Of a stretch of 64,000 nucleotides of DNA, positions 56,594-64,000 are shown piece after piece. The DNA lies in IMG/VR virus record IMGVR_UViG_3300017917_002441, positions 85,074-149,073 of that record; one strand, given 5' to 3'. This DNA is from a virus. Numbering within the stretch: the first letter of the stretch is position 1; each line of letters begins with the position of its first letter. A program made the position numbers and the translations under genes. The notes under the pieces were generated by a model. That model saw only the letters and a list, made by a program, of their open reading frames with translations, was not told the origin of the DNA and made no database searches.

Positions 56594-57513
56594 AAGAATT
56601 ATGGGTAGAAAAATACCGTCCCAAAAACATGGACGGTTACGTATTTGTTGATGATAATCAACGTCAACAAGTGGCAGCCTGGGTCAAAGAGGGAACTATT
56701 CCTCATTTGCTACTCAGCGGTTCGCCGGGCACTGGCAAGACTACACTGGCCAAGATGCTGATCAATGAGCTGGGTGTAGATGAGTATGACGTAATGTTTG
56801 CAAACGGCTCCAAAGAAGGTCGTAAGATTGAGTGGGTAGACAAACTGATCTCGTTTTGTCAAACAATGCCGTTTGGCAAGTTCAAGGTTGTGTTGATTGA
56901 CGAAGCTGACTACTTGAACCCTAACTCAGTACAGCCCGCAATGCGTAACTTGATGGAAGACTACAGTCAAACAGTGCGCTTTATTTTGACTTGTAACTAT
57001 CCCAACAAGATTATTCCTCCGCTACACAGTCGTTGTCAAGGCTTTCATATCGTCAAAACAGATCACACAGAGTTCACAGCACGTGTGGCCACTGTGTTAG
57101 TAACAGAAGGTGTAGAATTTGAACTTGATACGCTGGACAGCTATGTCAAGGCCACATATCCTGACTTGCGTAAATGTTTGAATCTAGTTCAGCTCAACAG
57201 CCAAACAGGTCGGCTAGTTGAACCCGGCGCTTCAGACCGCAGTACTCGTGACTGGAGACTGGATTGTGTGGAATTGTTCAAACACGGCAAAGTTCGAGAG
57301 GCACGTACATTGTTGTGCCAAAGCTCTACGCCAGAAGAAGCAGAAGAGATTTTCCGCTGGATGTATGACAACATCGAACTGTTTGGCAAATCGCCTGAAC
57401 AGCAAGATCAAGCCATTGTGATTATTCGTAACGGACTTGTGAACAACACCATGGTAGCAGATACTGAAATTAACTTGAGTGCAACACTTATTGAACTGGG
57501 AAATATAGAATGA
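56590..57513 (+). CDS. Sliding clamp loader large subunit, T4 gp44 type
   Basis: 307 aa. AAA+ ATPase with KELWVEKYRPKNMDGYVF (RFC/gp44 start), Walker A GSPGTGKTT (near residue 45), Walker B VVLIDEADYL (near 100), sensor 1 ILTCNYPNKI and the SRC motif LHSRCQGFHI, then an alpha C-terminal collar. The family loads the sliding clamp onto primer-template DNA with a gp62-like small subunit. In T4 the order is 45-44-62; here neither 45 nor 62 is recognised in the window. ATGA overlap with the gene before and after. Confidence 0.96.
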   Translation: MKELWVEKYRPKNMDGYVFVDDNQRQQVAAWVKEGTIPHLLLSGSPGTGKTTLAKMLINELGVDEYDVMFANGSKEGRKIEWVDKLISFCQTMPFGKFKVVLIDEADYLNPNSVQPAMRNLMEDYSQTVRFILTCNYPNKIIPPLHSRCQGFHIVKTDHTEFTARVATVLVTEGVEFELDTLDSYVKATYPDLRKCLNLVQLNSQTGRLVEPGASDRSTRDWRLDCVELFKHGKVREARTLLCQSSTPEEAEEIFRWMYDNIELFGKSPEQQDQAIVIIRNGLVNNTMVADTEINLSATLIELGNIE

Positions 57514-57815
57514 GATATTTGATGTTAACGTATTACCGTAAACCCAACGGTCAAATTGACGAAGCCATGGAAGTTTCAAAACGAGTACGCACCCGTGACC
57601 TCCAGTGTGCCAATGTGATTCTGGACTTCAAGCTACAGCGTGTGGACAAGTGTAGCATGGACGGTGCGTCTGTGCCCAAAAATTGGGACAGAATTGTCAG
57701 CTACTACTACCAGCATTATCCCAATGTCATAGAGCGACTGTTTACCGAAAACGGACACCCCATCAATATCATTGCAGATGCACCCGAGCAACCTCCGGTT
57801 GACCAAACAAAATAA
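57510..57815 (+). CDS. 101-aa protein between clamp loader and HAD gene
   Basis: MRYLMLTYYRKPNGQIDEAM start, RTRDLQCANVILDFKLQRVD, then NWDRIVSYYYQHYPNVIERL. From memory this protein follows gp44 in T4-like aquatic phages, occupying the position near gp62 but not resembling it. Function unknown. Its 3' end holds the promoter of the next gene. Confidence 0.83.
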   Translation: MRYLMLTYYRKPNGQIDEAMEVSKRVRTRDLQCANVILDFKLQRVDKCSMDGASVPKNWDRIVSYYYQHYPNVIERLFTENGHPINIIADAPEQPPVDQTK

Positions 57816-57827
57816 CTGTGTTACAAT
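57799..57827 (+). promoter_or_regulatory. Sigma-70 promoter, leaderless arrangement, for 57834
   Basis: TTGACC (57799-57804), 17-nt spacer, TACAAT (57822-57827). ATG at 57834, 6 nt after the -10. Confidence 0.85.
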
Positions 57828-57833
57828 ACTAAT

Positions 57834-58424
57834 ATGAAAAATAAAATCATTTTAGTAGATGCAGATGGTGTGCTGTTGGATTGGGAATACGCTTTTGACG
57901 TGTACCTACAAACGCACGGGTTCAACAAAGTTGAGGGCGGCCAATTCAAGTACGACATTGGCAAACGCTACGGCATTGAGCGTGATCAAGGCAAGAAGCT
58001 GATTAAGATTTTCAACGAATCAGCACACATTGGCTTCTTGCCTCCCTTGCGCGATGCTATGTTTTATGTCAAGCGACTGCACGAAGAACATGGCTATGTG
58101 TTTCACTGTGTCACAAGCCTTAGCAAAGACGAAAACGCACAAGAACTACGCAGAATGAATTTGCGTAAGTTATTTGGCGCCACTGCATTTGAAAAGTTTG
58201 TGTTCTTGGACACTGGTGCTGATAAGGACCAAGCACTGGAGCCTTACAGGAACTCCAACTACTGGTGGGTTGAAGACAAAATTGTCAATGCCGAAGTTGG
58301 GCATGAACTTGGACTTAAAAGTTTGCTAATGGAGCATGGTCACAACATGGACTATGAAAACCCAGCTATACCACGTGTGCGCAACTGGAAAGAAATATAC
58401 GATCTAATTGTCAATGGCCAATAA
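57834..58424 (+). CDS. HAD-superfamily phosphatase
   Basis: 196 aa. Motif I is KIILVDADGVLLDWEYAF (catalytic Asp in DADGVLLD). Motif II Thr/Ser is in FHCVTSLSKDENAQ. The Lys and the acidic motif IV are in KFVFLDTGADKDQ and NYWWVEDKIVNAE. Likely a nucleotidase or sugar-phosphatase; the substrate is unknown. Leaderless promoter arrangement. It overlaps the radical SAM gene by 11 nt. Confidence 0.87.
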   Translation: MKNKIILVDADGVLLDWEYAFDVYLQTHGFNKVEGGQFKYDIGKRYGIERDQGKKLIKIFNESAHIGFLPPLRDAMFYVKRLHEEHGYVFHCVTSLSKDENAQELRRMNLRKLFGATAFEKFVFLDTGADKDQALEPYRNSNYWWVEDKIVNAEVGHELGLKSLLMEHGHNMDYENPAIPRVRNWKEIYDLIVNGQ

Positions 58425-59478
58425 GTTTTGTGGCTTTTTAAGCAATGGCCTGAGAGTACAAACTGACTGGGATCGACTCAAGGCCATGCCCTGTTGCGCT
58501 TATCCTGGCGCACCGGTGTACTTTGATGATCCCGAGTTTGACACAAAGTTTGTAAAAATACACAACCAAGTCAGTTGCACTGGTTGTAACTATCACCACG
58601 AACCCAAGAACAGTCTACGTGGGCAGGCCAGCCGTTTAGTGCCACCAGATGCCCAAAGCGGTGCTATAACGTACCTGGAACTCAGTATTGATCTAGAGTG
58701 TAATGCGGCATGTTTGAGCTGTAACGACAGTTTTAGTTCAACTTGGGCGGCGCAAAACAAAAAATTCAAAATCAAAAGCGAGCACGACTATCCTGATCCA
58801 CAAGATCCCAGGGAAACTGTTGATCAACTGTTTGCACGTTATAACTTTGGTAGTTTGAACCAATTGTTGTTTTTTGGTGGCGAGCCCATGAAGGCTCCCA
58901 CAACAGAATTGTTTTTAACTAGACTGGGGCAAGAATACAATATTGCCAACATTGAATTGACATTTGTTACCAACGCCAGTCTGCCACCCCCGCCAGCTGT
59001 CAGCGCACTGTTTAAGCAGTTTCGCAAAGTCAACCTGAACCTTAGTCTAGACGGCATAGGTGAACAGTTTGAATATTTGAGATTTCCGTTGAACTGGCAA
59101 CGTGTAGTTGACAATATATCGTATCTACGCACATTAGATGTGGATCAGTTTCTAGTAACAGCAACTATCAATCCATTTAATGCGTACTACTGTGATAGGT
59201 TGATTAGCTGGGCTAATAGTTATTTTTCAGGGGATAGATTACACAGTGTGGCGTTTAGCAAATGTACCGGATTAATGGACTTGTACATGACGCCACAGAA
59301 ATTAATCAATGTGTTGCGAGAAAAGTATGCTGACCATCCTCAGTTGGCAAGGATATTTAATTCAACCACAGCTCAAAACAACACCAAAATGATGGAATAC
59401 ATTGCTACCATGGACCGATATAGAAAACAGTCCTGGCAGCAAGTATTTCCCGAAGTGTGTGAGTACTTCGTTAGTTAG
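58414..59478 (+). CDS. Radical SAM protein with extra Cys cluster (twitch-type)
   Basis: 354 aa from the ATG at 58414. The radical SAM cluster motif is LECNAACLSC (C-x3-C-x2-C, near residue 95). Additional Cys near residues 20-60 (PCCAYPG, SCTGCNYHHE) are consistent with a second Fe-S site as in twitch or SPASM proteins. FFGGEPMKAP and NLSLDGIGEQFEYLRF are family blocks. It could modify a peptide or nucleotide; substrate unknown. ErpA-like and FdxA proteins here may support it. Convergent with phoH. Confidence 0.9.
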   Translation: MANKFCGFLSNGLRVQTDWDRLKAMPCCAYPGAPVYFDDPEFDTKFVKIHNQVSCTGCNYHHEPKNSLRGQASRLVPPDAQSGAITYLELSIDLECNAACLSCNDSFSSTWAAQNKKFKIKSEHDYPDPQDPRETVDQLFARYNFGSLNQLLFFGGEPMKAPTTELFLTRLGQEYNIANIELTFVTNASLPPPPAVSALFKQFRKVNLNLSLDGIGEQFEYLRFPLNWQRVVDNISYLRTLDVDQFLVTATINPFNAYYCDRLISWANSYFSGDRLHSVAFSKCTGLMDLYMTPQKLINVLREKYADHPQLARIFNSTTAQNNTKMMEYIATMDRYRKQSWQQVFPEVCEYFVS

Positions 59479-60262
59479 AGTACAGCTTTAACACATCTCC
59501 TATGATTTTATGACGTTGCACATCTCGAGATTCGAGTGCGCAAACTGCAATGCCCCCCACTGGGTGAGTAGTTAGGCGTTCGCACAAATCCATGAGTCCG
59601 TTTTCTCCGCGACTGCGATCTGCTTGCTCGACGTCACCGGTAATAACAATCTTGCTATTCTGCCCTATACGGGTCATCAACATTTTCACTTGAGCTGGAG
59701 TAGCATTTTGCATTTCGTCTGCGATGATCCACGAATTTTTAAAAGTCCGACCGCGCATGTAAGCCAGTGGCGCAATTTCGATAACTTGGTCTTCAATCAT
59801 GGCCACAATATCTTGTGGTCTATAGTGTTCACGCAGTACGTCTAGCAATGGTCTAGTCCATGGCTCCATTTTGGCAACTAGATTGCCAGGCAAGAAGCCG
59901 TGTTGCTCTCCTTCAACCCCCACTGCTGGTCGGGTCATAATAATTCTCTCGCATGCTCCTTCTTTCAGTGCTTTGATAGCCGCTAGCATAGCCAAGTACG
60001 TTTTACCCGTACCAGCAGGACCCGCTGTGACAATAATGTCTGTATGATCATTTTGTAGAGCCAGAACAAGGCGTTCCTGGTTTCGTGTTCGAGGGACCAG
60101 TACCACAGGCCGCGATTTATACGGTTTCTGTGCCTGTTCAAAAGGGATTGTGTTCTCTACGTTGGTCATACGTTTTTGTGCTTTTTGTGCGCGATTTCTA
60201 CTCAAGTGCAATTCTCCTTGTTGAGTTCGTCCAAGTCGGACTTGGTATTTACGGATACGCAC
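59471..60262 (-). CDS. phoH: PhoH-like ATPase
   Basis: 263 aa, GTG start at 60262 (ATG 60169 possible). Walker A TAGPAGTGKTYLAMLAAI, RPAVGVEGEQHGFLPGNL, Walker B SWIIADEMQNATPAQVKMLM and VITGDVEQADRSRGENGLMD are PhoH hallmarks. PhoH proteins are common auxiliary genes of aquatic phages; their role is debated (RNA metabolism, helicase-like). Overlaps the radical SAM stop by 8 nt, tail-to-tail. Confidence 0.95.
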   Translation of the reverse strand: MRIRKYQVRLGRTQQGELHLSRNRAQKAQKRMTNVENTIPFEQAQKPYKSRPVVLVPRTRNQERLVLALQNDHTDIIVTAGPAGTGKTYLAMLAAIKALKEGACERIIMTRPAVGVEGEQHGFLPGNLVAKMEPWTRPLLDVLREHYRPQDIVAMIEDQVIEIAPLAYMRGRTFKNSWIIADEMQNATPAQVKMLMTRIGQNSKIVITGDVEQADRSRGENGLMDLCERLTTHPVGGIAVCALESRDVQRHKIIGDVLKLYSN

Positions 60263-60300
60263 AAAGACTTCTATAGGTATTGAATCACTGGTGTATTCGT

Positions 60301-60362
60301 TATAAATATCAACCAGGCGGAGATTTCTAGGAAATCAACAAGTCATTGATTGCGTATAAATA
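60301..60362 (+). promoter_or_regulatory. Two TATAAATA late-promoter boxes and a promoter-box half site
   Basis: TATAAATA at 60301-60308 and 60355-60362, identical to the T4 late consensus. Between them AAGTCATTGATT (60340-60351) matches 12 nt of the 15-nt box at 14780/15458. The second TATAAATA is 5 nt before the ATG at 60368. Confidence 0.7.
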
Positions 60363-60367
60363 ACAGC

Positions 60368-60934
60368 ATGGACAAAGAGATTTTTAAGAACCACGAAGAT
60401 TACTGGCAAGTTGCCGACAACATTCGCGACATTTACATGAGCGATGGCAGTCTCAGCACGTTGCTGGACTTTGAGCGTGTGCTTGACGAAGTTGATATCT
60501 ATGCGTTTAAAAACTGGGAGATTGGTGAGCTAGTTGCTGGCCCAGATATTAGCAAGTACCGAGTGGGTTGCACATTTATGTGGCCTTTAAAACTCATGCC
60601 CGACCCACGTGGTGGACGCAGACTACTTCCGTTTGACTGCGAAGTGCGTTACAAAAAACAAAAAATTAAAATCCCTATCAAGATCACTGATCCCAGTGAT
60701 TATATTCCGGGCACACACAAGGCTAGACTAATTGAAAAAGAAGTATGGCTTGTGGAAATTGTCATGCCCAAGGCCTTGATGAGTGAAATACGCACTGGTT
60801 CAATTGAGATGGAAGATCAAGAAATTGACCTGGGAGATCTAGACGATGCATACGAGCAAGATCTAGACAAAGAAGAATATCAAAACGACGAGCAAGCTCA
60901 AGATGCACAACAGAATCTACAACAGGCACAATAA
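60368..60934 (+). CDS. 188-aa conserved phage protein, acidic tail
   Basis: ATG at 60368. MDKEIFKNHEDYWQVADNIR start, then VDIYAFKNWEIGELVAGPDI and FDCEVRYKKQKIKIPIKITD. The C-terminal ~40 residues are acidic and Gln-rich. From memory, similar proteins are conserved near PhoH in T4-like aquatic phages. Late promoter suggests a virion or assembly role; function unknown. Confidence 0.83.
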   Translation: MDKEIFKNHEDYWQVADNIRDIYMSDGSLSTLLDFERVLDEVDIYAFKNWEIGELVAGPDISKYRVGCTFMWPLKLMPDPRGGRRLLPFDCEVRYKKQKIKIPIKITDPSDYIPGTHKARLIEKEVWLVEIVMPKALMSEIRTGSIEMEDQEIDLGDLDDAYEQDLDKEEYQNDEQAQDAQQNLQQAQ

Positions 60935-61475
60935 TCCACAAGCTTTGCTAGAAGGCTTGCAATACAAAGATCTTGACGGGATCATGAAGAGCACCGTTCA
61001 CGTAGATGAATTTTCATCTAAAATGGGCGATGACGAAGATATTATTGTTTTGAGTTTTTTTGTTCGTGACAAAGCGGCTGCTCGTGACCTAATGGCTTGG
61101 TTTGAAAAAGGCTATGATTTTGTGCTAGACGCAGATGTCAGCCCTGGCGAAATCAAACCCAATCGTTATCTTGTGTACGTAGAAATCCGTCGTCGCAGTG
61201 CTGCCGCACGTAATGTGTACGAGTTGTTGGACGATCTCAGTACGCTTACAGAATTTGATCCTGATGAGTGGACTGTGGATTACGAAGGCAAGGAATTCCC
61301 ATTCAGCGAAGAAGCATTTGCCAAGGCCATTCCCTTGACGCCTGACGCATACCGCAGATCACACGAAGCCGAACTCAACGACATTCGTGACGCAGCCGGT
61401 ATCCCTCCCAAGAAAATTTACAAAGACAAAAAGTCCCCTGACATTGAGAATTTAAAAGCAGCCGCCGGTATCTAA
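60903..61475 (+). CDS. 190-aa conserved phage protein
   Basis: Contains IMKSTVHVDEFSSKMGDDED, DLMAWFEKGYDFVLDADVSP and YLVYVEIRRRSAAARNVYEL. From memory this is a conserved pair with the upstream gene in T4-like aquatic phages. The ATG at 60903 overlaps the upstream gene by 32 nt; an internal TTG near 60946 or ATG near 60985 are alternatives. Probably structural or assembly-related; function unknown. Confidence 0.8.
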   Translation: MHNRIYNRHNNPQALLEGLQYKDLDGIMKSTVHVDEFSSKMGDDEDIIVLSFFVRDKAAARDLMAWFEKGYDFVLDADVSPGEIKPNRYLVYVEIRRRSAAARNVYELLDDLSTLTEFDPDEWTVDYEGKEFPFSEEAFAKAIPLTPDAYRRSHEAELNDIRDAAGIPPKKIYKDKKSPDIENLKAAAGI

Positions 61476-61486
61476 CTACATACTGG

Positions 61487-62119
61487 ATGATTTTAAAAAG
61501 CTTTGGTTGCAGTTTTATCTGGGGCAGTGACTTTCCCAATTCCAGTTGGAGACCCAGTCTTGATACCTGGCCAGCACTGTTGGCCAAAGAGCTTGGATTG
61601 GTGTATCGATGTCATGCATGGCCCGGATCAGGAAACTTGTACATTGCCAAAAAAATACTAGAGCACACTGAACCCAACGATGTAGTGGTAGTGCAGTGGA
61701 CTTTTATTGATCGTTTTGACTATCAGAATCACAGCGGCGAGTGGAAAACTATTAGGCCCATGGGCACTGATACTCTAACTCAAACTCACTATCAAAAAAT
61801 ACACAGCCAATATCGTGACAAACTAACTAGTTTAATTGGTATAAAATCCTGTATAGATCATTTGAAGCAGTTGAATTGTAAATTTGTCATGACATACATG
61901 GATAGTTTGTTATTTGAAACTAAGTGGCACAGTGACCCTGCTATCACAGCCTTGCAAAACTATGTTCGACCCCACTTGTTGTCATTTGACGACAAGAACA
62001 TGTTGGAGTACAGTGTTGCAAACGGGCACCCGGTCAGCAACAACAATCACCCTTTACACAGTGGGCATGCCGCACTGTTTGAATATGCCAAGAAGAATTT
62101 TTTAAAGGAACTGCAATGA
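61487..62119 (+). CDS. SGNH/GDSL-hydrolase-like phage protein
   Basis: 210 aa. GCSFIWGSDFPNSSWRPSLD at the start places a Ser in a GxS block-I-like site; YRCHAWPGSGNLYIAKKILE, NDVVVVQWTFIDRF follow, and HPLHSGHAAL near the C-terminus supplies a possible catalytic His. The family includes esterases of sugars and lipids. The start and end blocks are compatible but divergent, so activity is uncertain. Confidence 0.72.
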   Translation: MILKSFGCSFIWGSDFPNSSWRPSLDTWPALLAKELGLVYRCHAWPGSGNLYIAKKILEHTEPNDVVVVQWTFIDRFDYQNHSGEWKTIRPMGTDTLTQTHYQKIHSQYRDKLTSLIGIKSCIDHLKQLNCKFVMTYMDSLLFETKWHSDPAITALQNYVRPHLLSFDDKNMLEYSVANGHPVSNNNHPLHSGHAALFEYAKKNFLKELQ

Positions 62120-62955
62120 AACAACCCAAACGTATCTTAATCATGGGCTTACCTGGTGCAGGCAAAACCTATTTTGCCGCGGCGCTCAAGAAGTATCTTG
62201 AAACACACAGTGATTTTTTTCATCCCAACACAGAAACATTGAGCCAAAGCAGAGCCACAGTGGGTTGGCTCAATGCTGACGAAGTTCGCAGGCACTATAA
62301 CGACTGGGATTTCAGCAGAGATGGGCGTATTCGCCAAAGTCTTCGCATGCGAGATTTAGCTGATGACAGCAACACTGATTATTGTATTGTAGACTTTGTT
62401 GCCCCACTGCCAGAAATGCGCAACAACTACAAAGCTGACTGGACCATATGGATTGATACCATTGAGGCTGGTCGTTTTGAAGATACCAACAAGATGTTTG
62501 TTCCGCCTGACGTGTATGATTTCCGCATCACCGAGAAAGAGGCAGAAAAGTGGGCTGAGTTTGTGGGCACACACATATTGGAAAACCGTCGACGTCCCAC
62601 ATTCAACTGGCAGCGAGAAACTGTGCAGATGTTGGGACGTTGGCAACCCTGGCATGCTGGGCATCGTGCGTTGTTTGAACGTGCCATTGCCAAGACCGGA
62701 CAGGTTGTGATACAGATACGCGATTGTCAGGGCTGGCAAGGAAGTAATCCATTTGCTATAGAACAAGTCAAAAATTACATACGCCGTGATTTAGATCCCT
62801 TATATCAAGGACAATACGAGATACAGGTAGTGCCCAACATTGTAAACATCACTTATGGTCGTGATGTAGGATATAAAATTGAGCAAGAAACTTTTGACGA
62901 TGCTACACATTCAATAAGTGCTACTAAAATTCGTCGGGAGATGGGGCTTGAGTGA
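62116..62955 (+). CDS. Fusion: APS-kinase-like P-loop domain + nucleotidyltransferase
   Basis: 279 aa. Residues ~1-150: P-loop RILIMGLPGAGKTYFAAALK, then NADEVRRHYNDWDFSRDG, MRDLADDSN, FVAPLPEMRNN and RFEDTNKMFVPPDVYDFRI, matching APS kinase (CysC)-type domains. Residues ~165-279: GRWQPWHAGHRALFERA (the HxGH-type nucleotidyltransferase motif) and HSISATKIRREMG, typical of NadM/NadR-type adenylyltransferases. So it is a kinase plus nucleotidyltransferase. It might phosphorylate and adenylylate a small substrate (nicotinamide riboside type would fit NAD salvage), but the substrate is not shown. Followed by a DUF2061 gene, a known companion of CysC. Confidence 0.82.
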   Translation: MKQPKRILIMGLPGAGKTYFAAALKKYLETHSDFFHPNTETLSQSRATVGWLNADEVRRHYNDWDFSRDGRIRQSLRMRDLADDSNTDYCIVDFVAPLPEMRNNYKADWTIWIDTIEAGRFEDTNKMFVPPDVYDFRITEKEAEKWAEFVGTHILENRRRPTFNWQRETVQMLGRWQPWHAGHRALFERAIAKTGQVVIQIRDCQGWQGSNPFAIEQVKNYIRRDLDPLYQGQYEIQVVPNIVNITYGRDVGYKIEQETFDDATHSISATKIRREMGLE

Positions 62956-63151
62956 CCTAGCTCGCAGAAGCTTGGTCAAGACCATAAGTTGGCGCCTTAC
63001 TGGTTCAGGTGCCACTTTTGCTATATCATGGATAATAGCGGGAGATTTTGCTATTGCTGGCACAATAGCTGTTATCCAGCTAATTTCAAACACCATACTG
63101 TATTTTGTCCACGAGCGGCTGTGGAACCGTATTAGCTGGGGTCGCAGGTAA
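62948..63151 (+). CDS. DUF2061-like membrane protein
   Basis: 67 aa with TTG start at 62948 (GGGAG upstream); GTG 62918 is an alternative. LARRSLVKTISWRLTGSGAT (conserved R-S-x-x-K-x-x-S-W-R) then two hydrophobic segments, ending LYFVHERLWNRISWGRR, are the DUF2061 signature. In bacteria it is often beside or fused to APS kinase genes, which fits the upstream fusion. Overlaps that gene by 8 nt. Confidence 0.85.
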   Translation: MSDLARRSLVKTISWRLTGSGATFAISWIIAGDFAIAGTIAVIQLISNTILYFVHERLWNRISWGRR

Positions 63152-63159
63152 ATACCTGC

Positions 63160-63630
63160 ATGTGGATAGTACACTTTTTACCCGACAGCTTATTACTTTG
63201 GTTCTGTAACATTCTGCTACTGTTTGGCATTGCTGCCACAGTGGCTGGATGGTTTGCACACAGAATCCCCTTTGTTTATCAATACCAACTCATACTCAAA
63301 ATAGCTGGTGCTATTTTGTTGGCCTTGGGCGTGTATTTTCGCGGTGGTGTTGCTGTTGAGCAAGACTGGCGTGATAGAGTCACTGAGCTTGAAAGCAAGT
63401 TGAAAGTAGTTGAAGCTGAAAGCGCCAAGACCAACATAGAAATCAAAGAAAAAGTCATTACCAAGGATCGTATTGTTCGTGAAAAAGGCGAAACAATTAT
63501 CCAGCGTGTGGAAGTGGTAAAAGTTGATCCCAAGTGCGAAGCATTGCCCAAGGAATACTTGGACATACACAACGAAGCCGCACGTATGAATTTGATTGTG
63601 GAAGAGCAATTAAAGGACAAGAAGAAATGA
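63160..63630 (+). CDS. Inner-membrane spanin-like protein (Rz type)
   Basis: 156 aa. Hydrophobic segments at about residues 8-30 and 45-60, then a long charged coiled-coil periplasmic-type part (VTELESKLKVVEAESAKTNI, VITKDRIVREKGETIIQRVE). i-spanins have one TM plus coiled coil; here two TMs are seen. The stop overlaps the lipoprotein gene (ATGA), which is the classic Rz/Rz1 arrangement. Confidence 0.75.
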   Translation: MWIVHFLPDSLLLWFCNILLLFGIAATVAGWFAHRIPFVYQYQLILKIAGAILLALGVYFRGGVAVEQDWRDRVTELESKLKVVEAESAKTNIEIKEKVITKDRIVREKGETIIQRVEVVKVDPKCEALPKEYLDIHNEAARMNLIVEEQLKDKKK

Positions 63631-63893
63631 AATATCTAATCATGTCCTTAGCATTGTTTTTGTCAGCATGTTCCACAACTGTGCCAGTGAAACAAAAGTT
63701 TCCTGACGCACCTGACATACTCATGGAAAAATGTCAGCAACTAAAAACTGTGGCCGATGACAAGGGTACGTTAAAAGAGTTCTTAAAAGTAGTAATTGAA
63801 AACTATTCACTGCATTATCAGTGCGCTGGCAAAGTACAAGGCTGGCAAGACTGGTATATTGAACAAAAGCGCATTTATGAAAGTGTTAAATGA
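63627..63893 (+). CDS. Outer-membrane spanin-like lipoprotein (Rz1 type)
   Basis: 88 aa from the ATG at 63627, which overlaps the previous stop. Lipobox LSAC (Cys near residue 15) followed by STTVPVKQKFPDAP. Length and position match o-spanin lipoproteins that pair with an i-spanin to fuse inner and outer membranes at lysis. C-terminal part is helical (EFLKVVIENYSLHYQCAGKV). Confidence 0.78.
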   Translation: MKYLIMSLALFLSACSTTVPVKQKFPDAPDILMEKCQQLKTVADDKGTLKEFLKVVIENYSLHYQCAGKVQGWQDWYIEQKRIYESVK

Positions 63894-64000
63894 GATTTCG
63901 TGAGTTTGTATCAGAGATAGAGCGCCTAAGCAAAAGCGGGTTTGAAGGCGGCAAAGAATACCTAGACAGCTACGGTAGAGAAAAGTCTGTTCAGCCATTG
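63890..64000 (+). CDS. Partial gene at window end, unknown
   Basis: ATG at 63890 (ATGA overlap with the spanin stop). MRFREFVSEIERLSKSGFEG start continues past the window edge. The RFREFxxE start is common among T4-like phage proteins from memory. Function unknown; 37 residues visible. Confidence 0.6.
   Translation, partial: MRFREFVSEIERLSKSGFEGGKEYLDSYGREKSVQPL

Noticed and set aside
1-64000. tRNA, rRNA, tmRNA and CRISPR arrays
   Set aside because: None found by eye: no CCA-ended cloverleaf with GTTCRA loop outside coding regions and no regularly spaced direct repeats outside fibre genes.

Overview
The window reads as a contiguous piece of a large T4-like (myovirus-type) double-stranded DNA phage genome. 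Support comes from a clamp-loader large subunit of the T4 gp44 type (56590-57513), a PhoH-type ATPase, a GroES-like co-chaperonin, a spanin pair, a SleB/CwlJ-type cell wall hydrolase, a 14-kb block of tail-fibre and baseplate-type proteins, TAAATA late-promoter-like boxes, very dense packing with ATGA/GTGA overlaps, and dozens of short unassigned genes. I see no rRNA, tRNA, CRISPR array, integrase or transposase. At least 20 promoters have near-consensus sigma-70 form, so the host is a bacterium with an ordinary housekeeping sigma factor. Phasin-like, entericidin-like, curli-type and FdxA-type proteins and the moderate GC content suggest a Gram-negative, probably proteobacterial (perhaps freshwater betaproteobacterial) host. 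That host assignment is inference.

Layout. 1-10.5 kb is an envelope and signalling region: a CHASE2 adenylate cyclase, small membrane proteins, a minus-strand curli-like secretion operon (CsgF, CsgG, a curlin-like protein, a FecR-domain protein), a GNAT, an alpha/beta hydrolase, a fatty acid desaturase, a phasin-like protein and two secreted proteins that resemble LPP20/FlgT. 10.6-14.8 kb holds two ClpP-type proteases, a 528-aa protein of unknown function and an asparagine-synthetase-like enzyme. 14.8-38.3 kb is a plastic region of about 60 mostly small genes. Many are driven by repeated copies of one promoter (TTGACC, 17 nt, TATAAT). Recognisable members are SWIM, WGR and HTH proteins, a metallophosphoesterase, MetK, a TylF-like methyltransferase, a TauD-like dioxygenase, NadE, FdxA and the cell wall hydrolase. 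38.3-39.4 kb has IF-1, superoxide dismutase and an ErpA/IscA-type protein. 39.4-53.1 kb is the adhesin and fibre block, transcribed divergently from 43.3 kb. 53.1-64 kb is a replication and metabolism block: a DnaE fragment, co-chaperonin, gp44-like clamp loader, HAD protein, radical SAM protein, PhoH, an APS-kinase/nucleotidyltransferase fusion and spanins.

The most unusual signals are these. (1) A non-coding segment at 32778-32932 is closed by a perfect 19-bp inverted repeat and contains several further complementary pairs, so it is a candidate novel structured RNA. (2) There is a phage-borne curli-like export operon. (3) Four genes have an ATG exactly 6 nt after a consensus -10 box and no Shine-Dalgarno, which suggests leaderless mRNAs. 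(4) Palindromic boxes lie just upstream of members of the repeated promoter family. (5) The phage carries IF-1, a membrane adenylate cyclase, and a desaturase/lipase/phasin set. (6) Two enzymes, NadE and a nucleotidyltransferase fusion, could bear on NAD supply.

Limits: all calls rest on reading motifs and spacing by eye. No database search, alignment or folding program was run. Many small phage genes are called from their packing, ribosome binding sites and promoters rather than from a recognised family.
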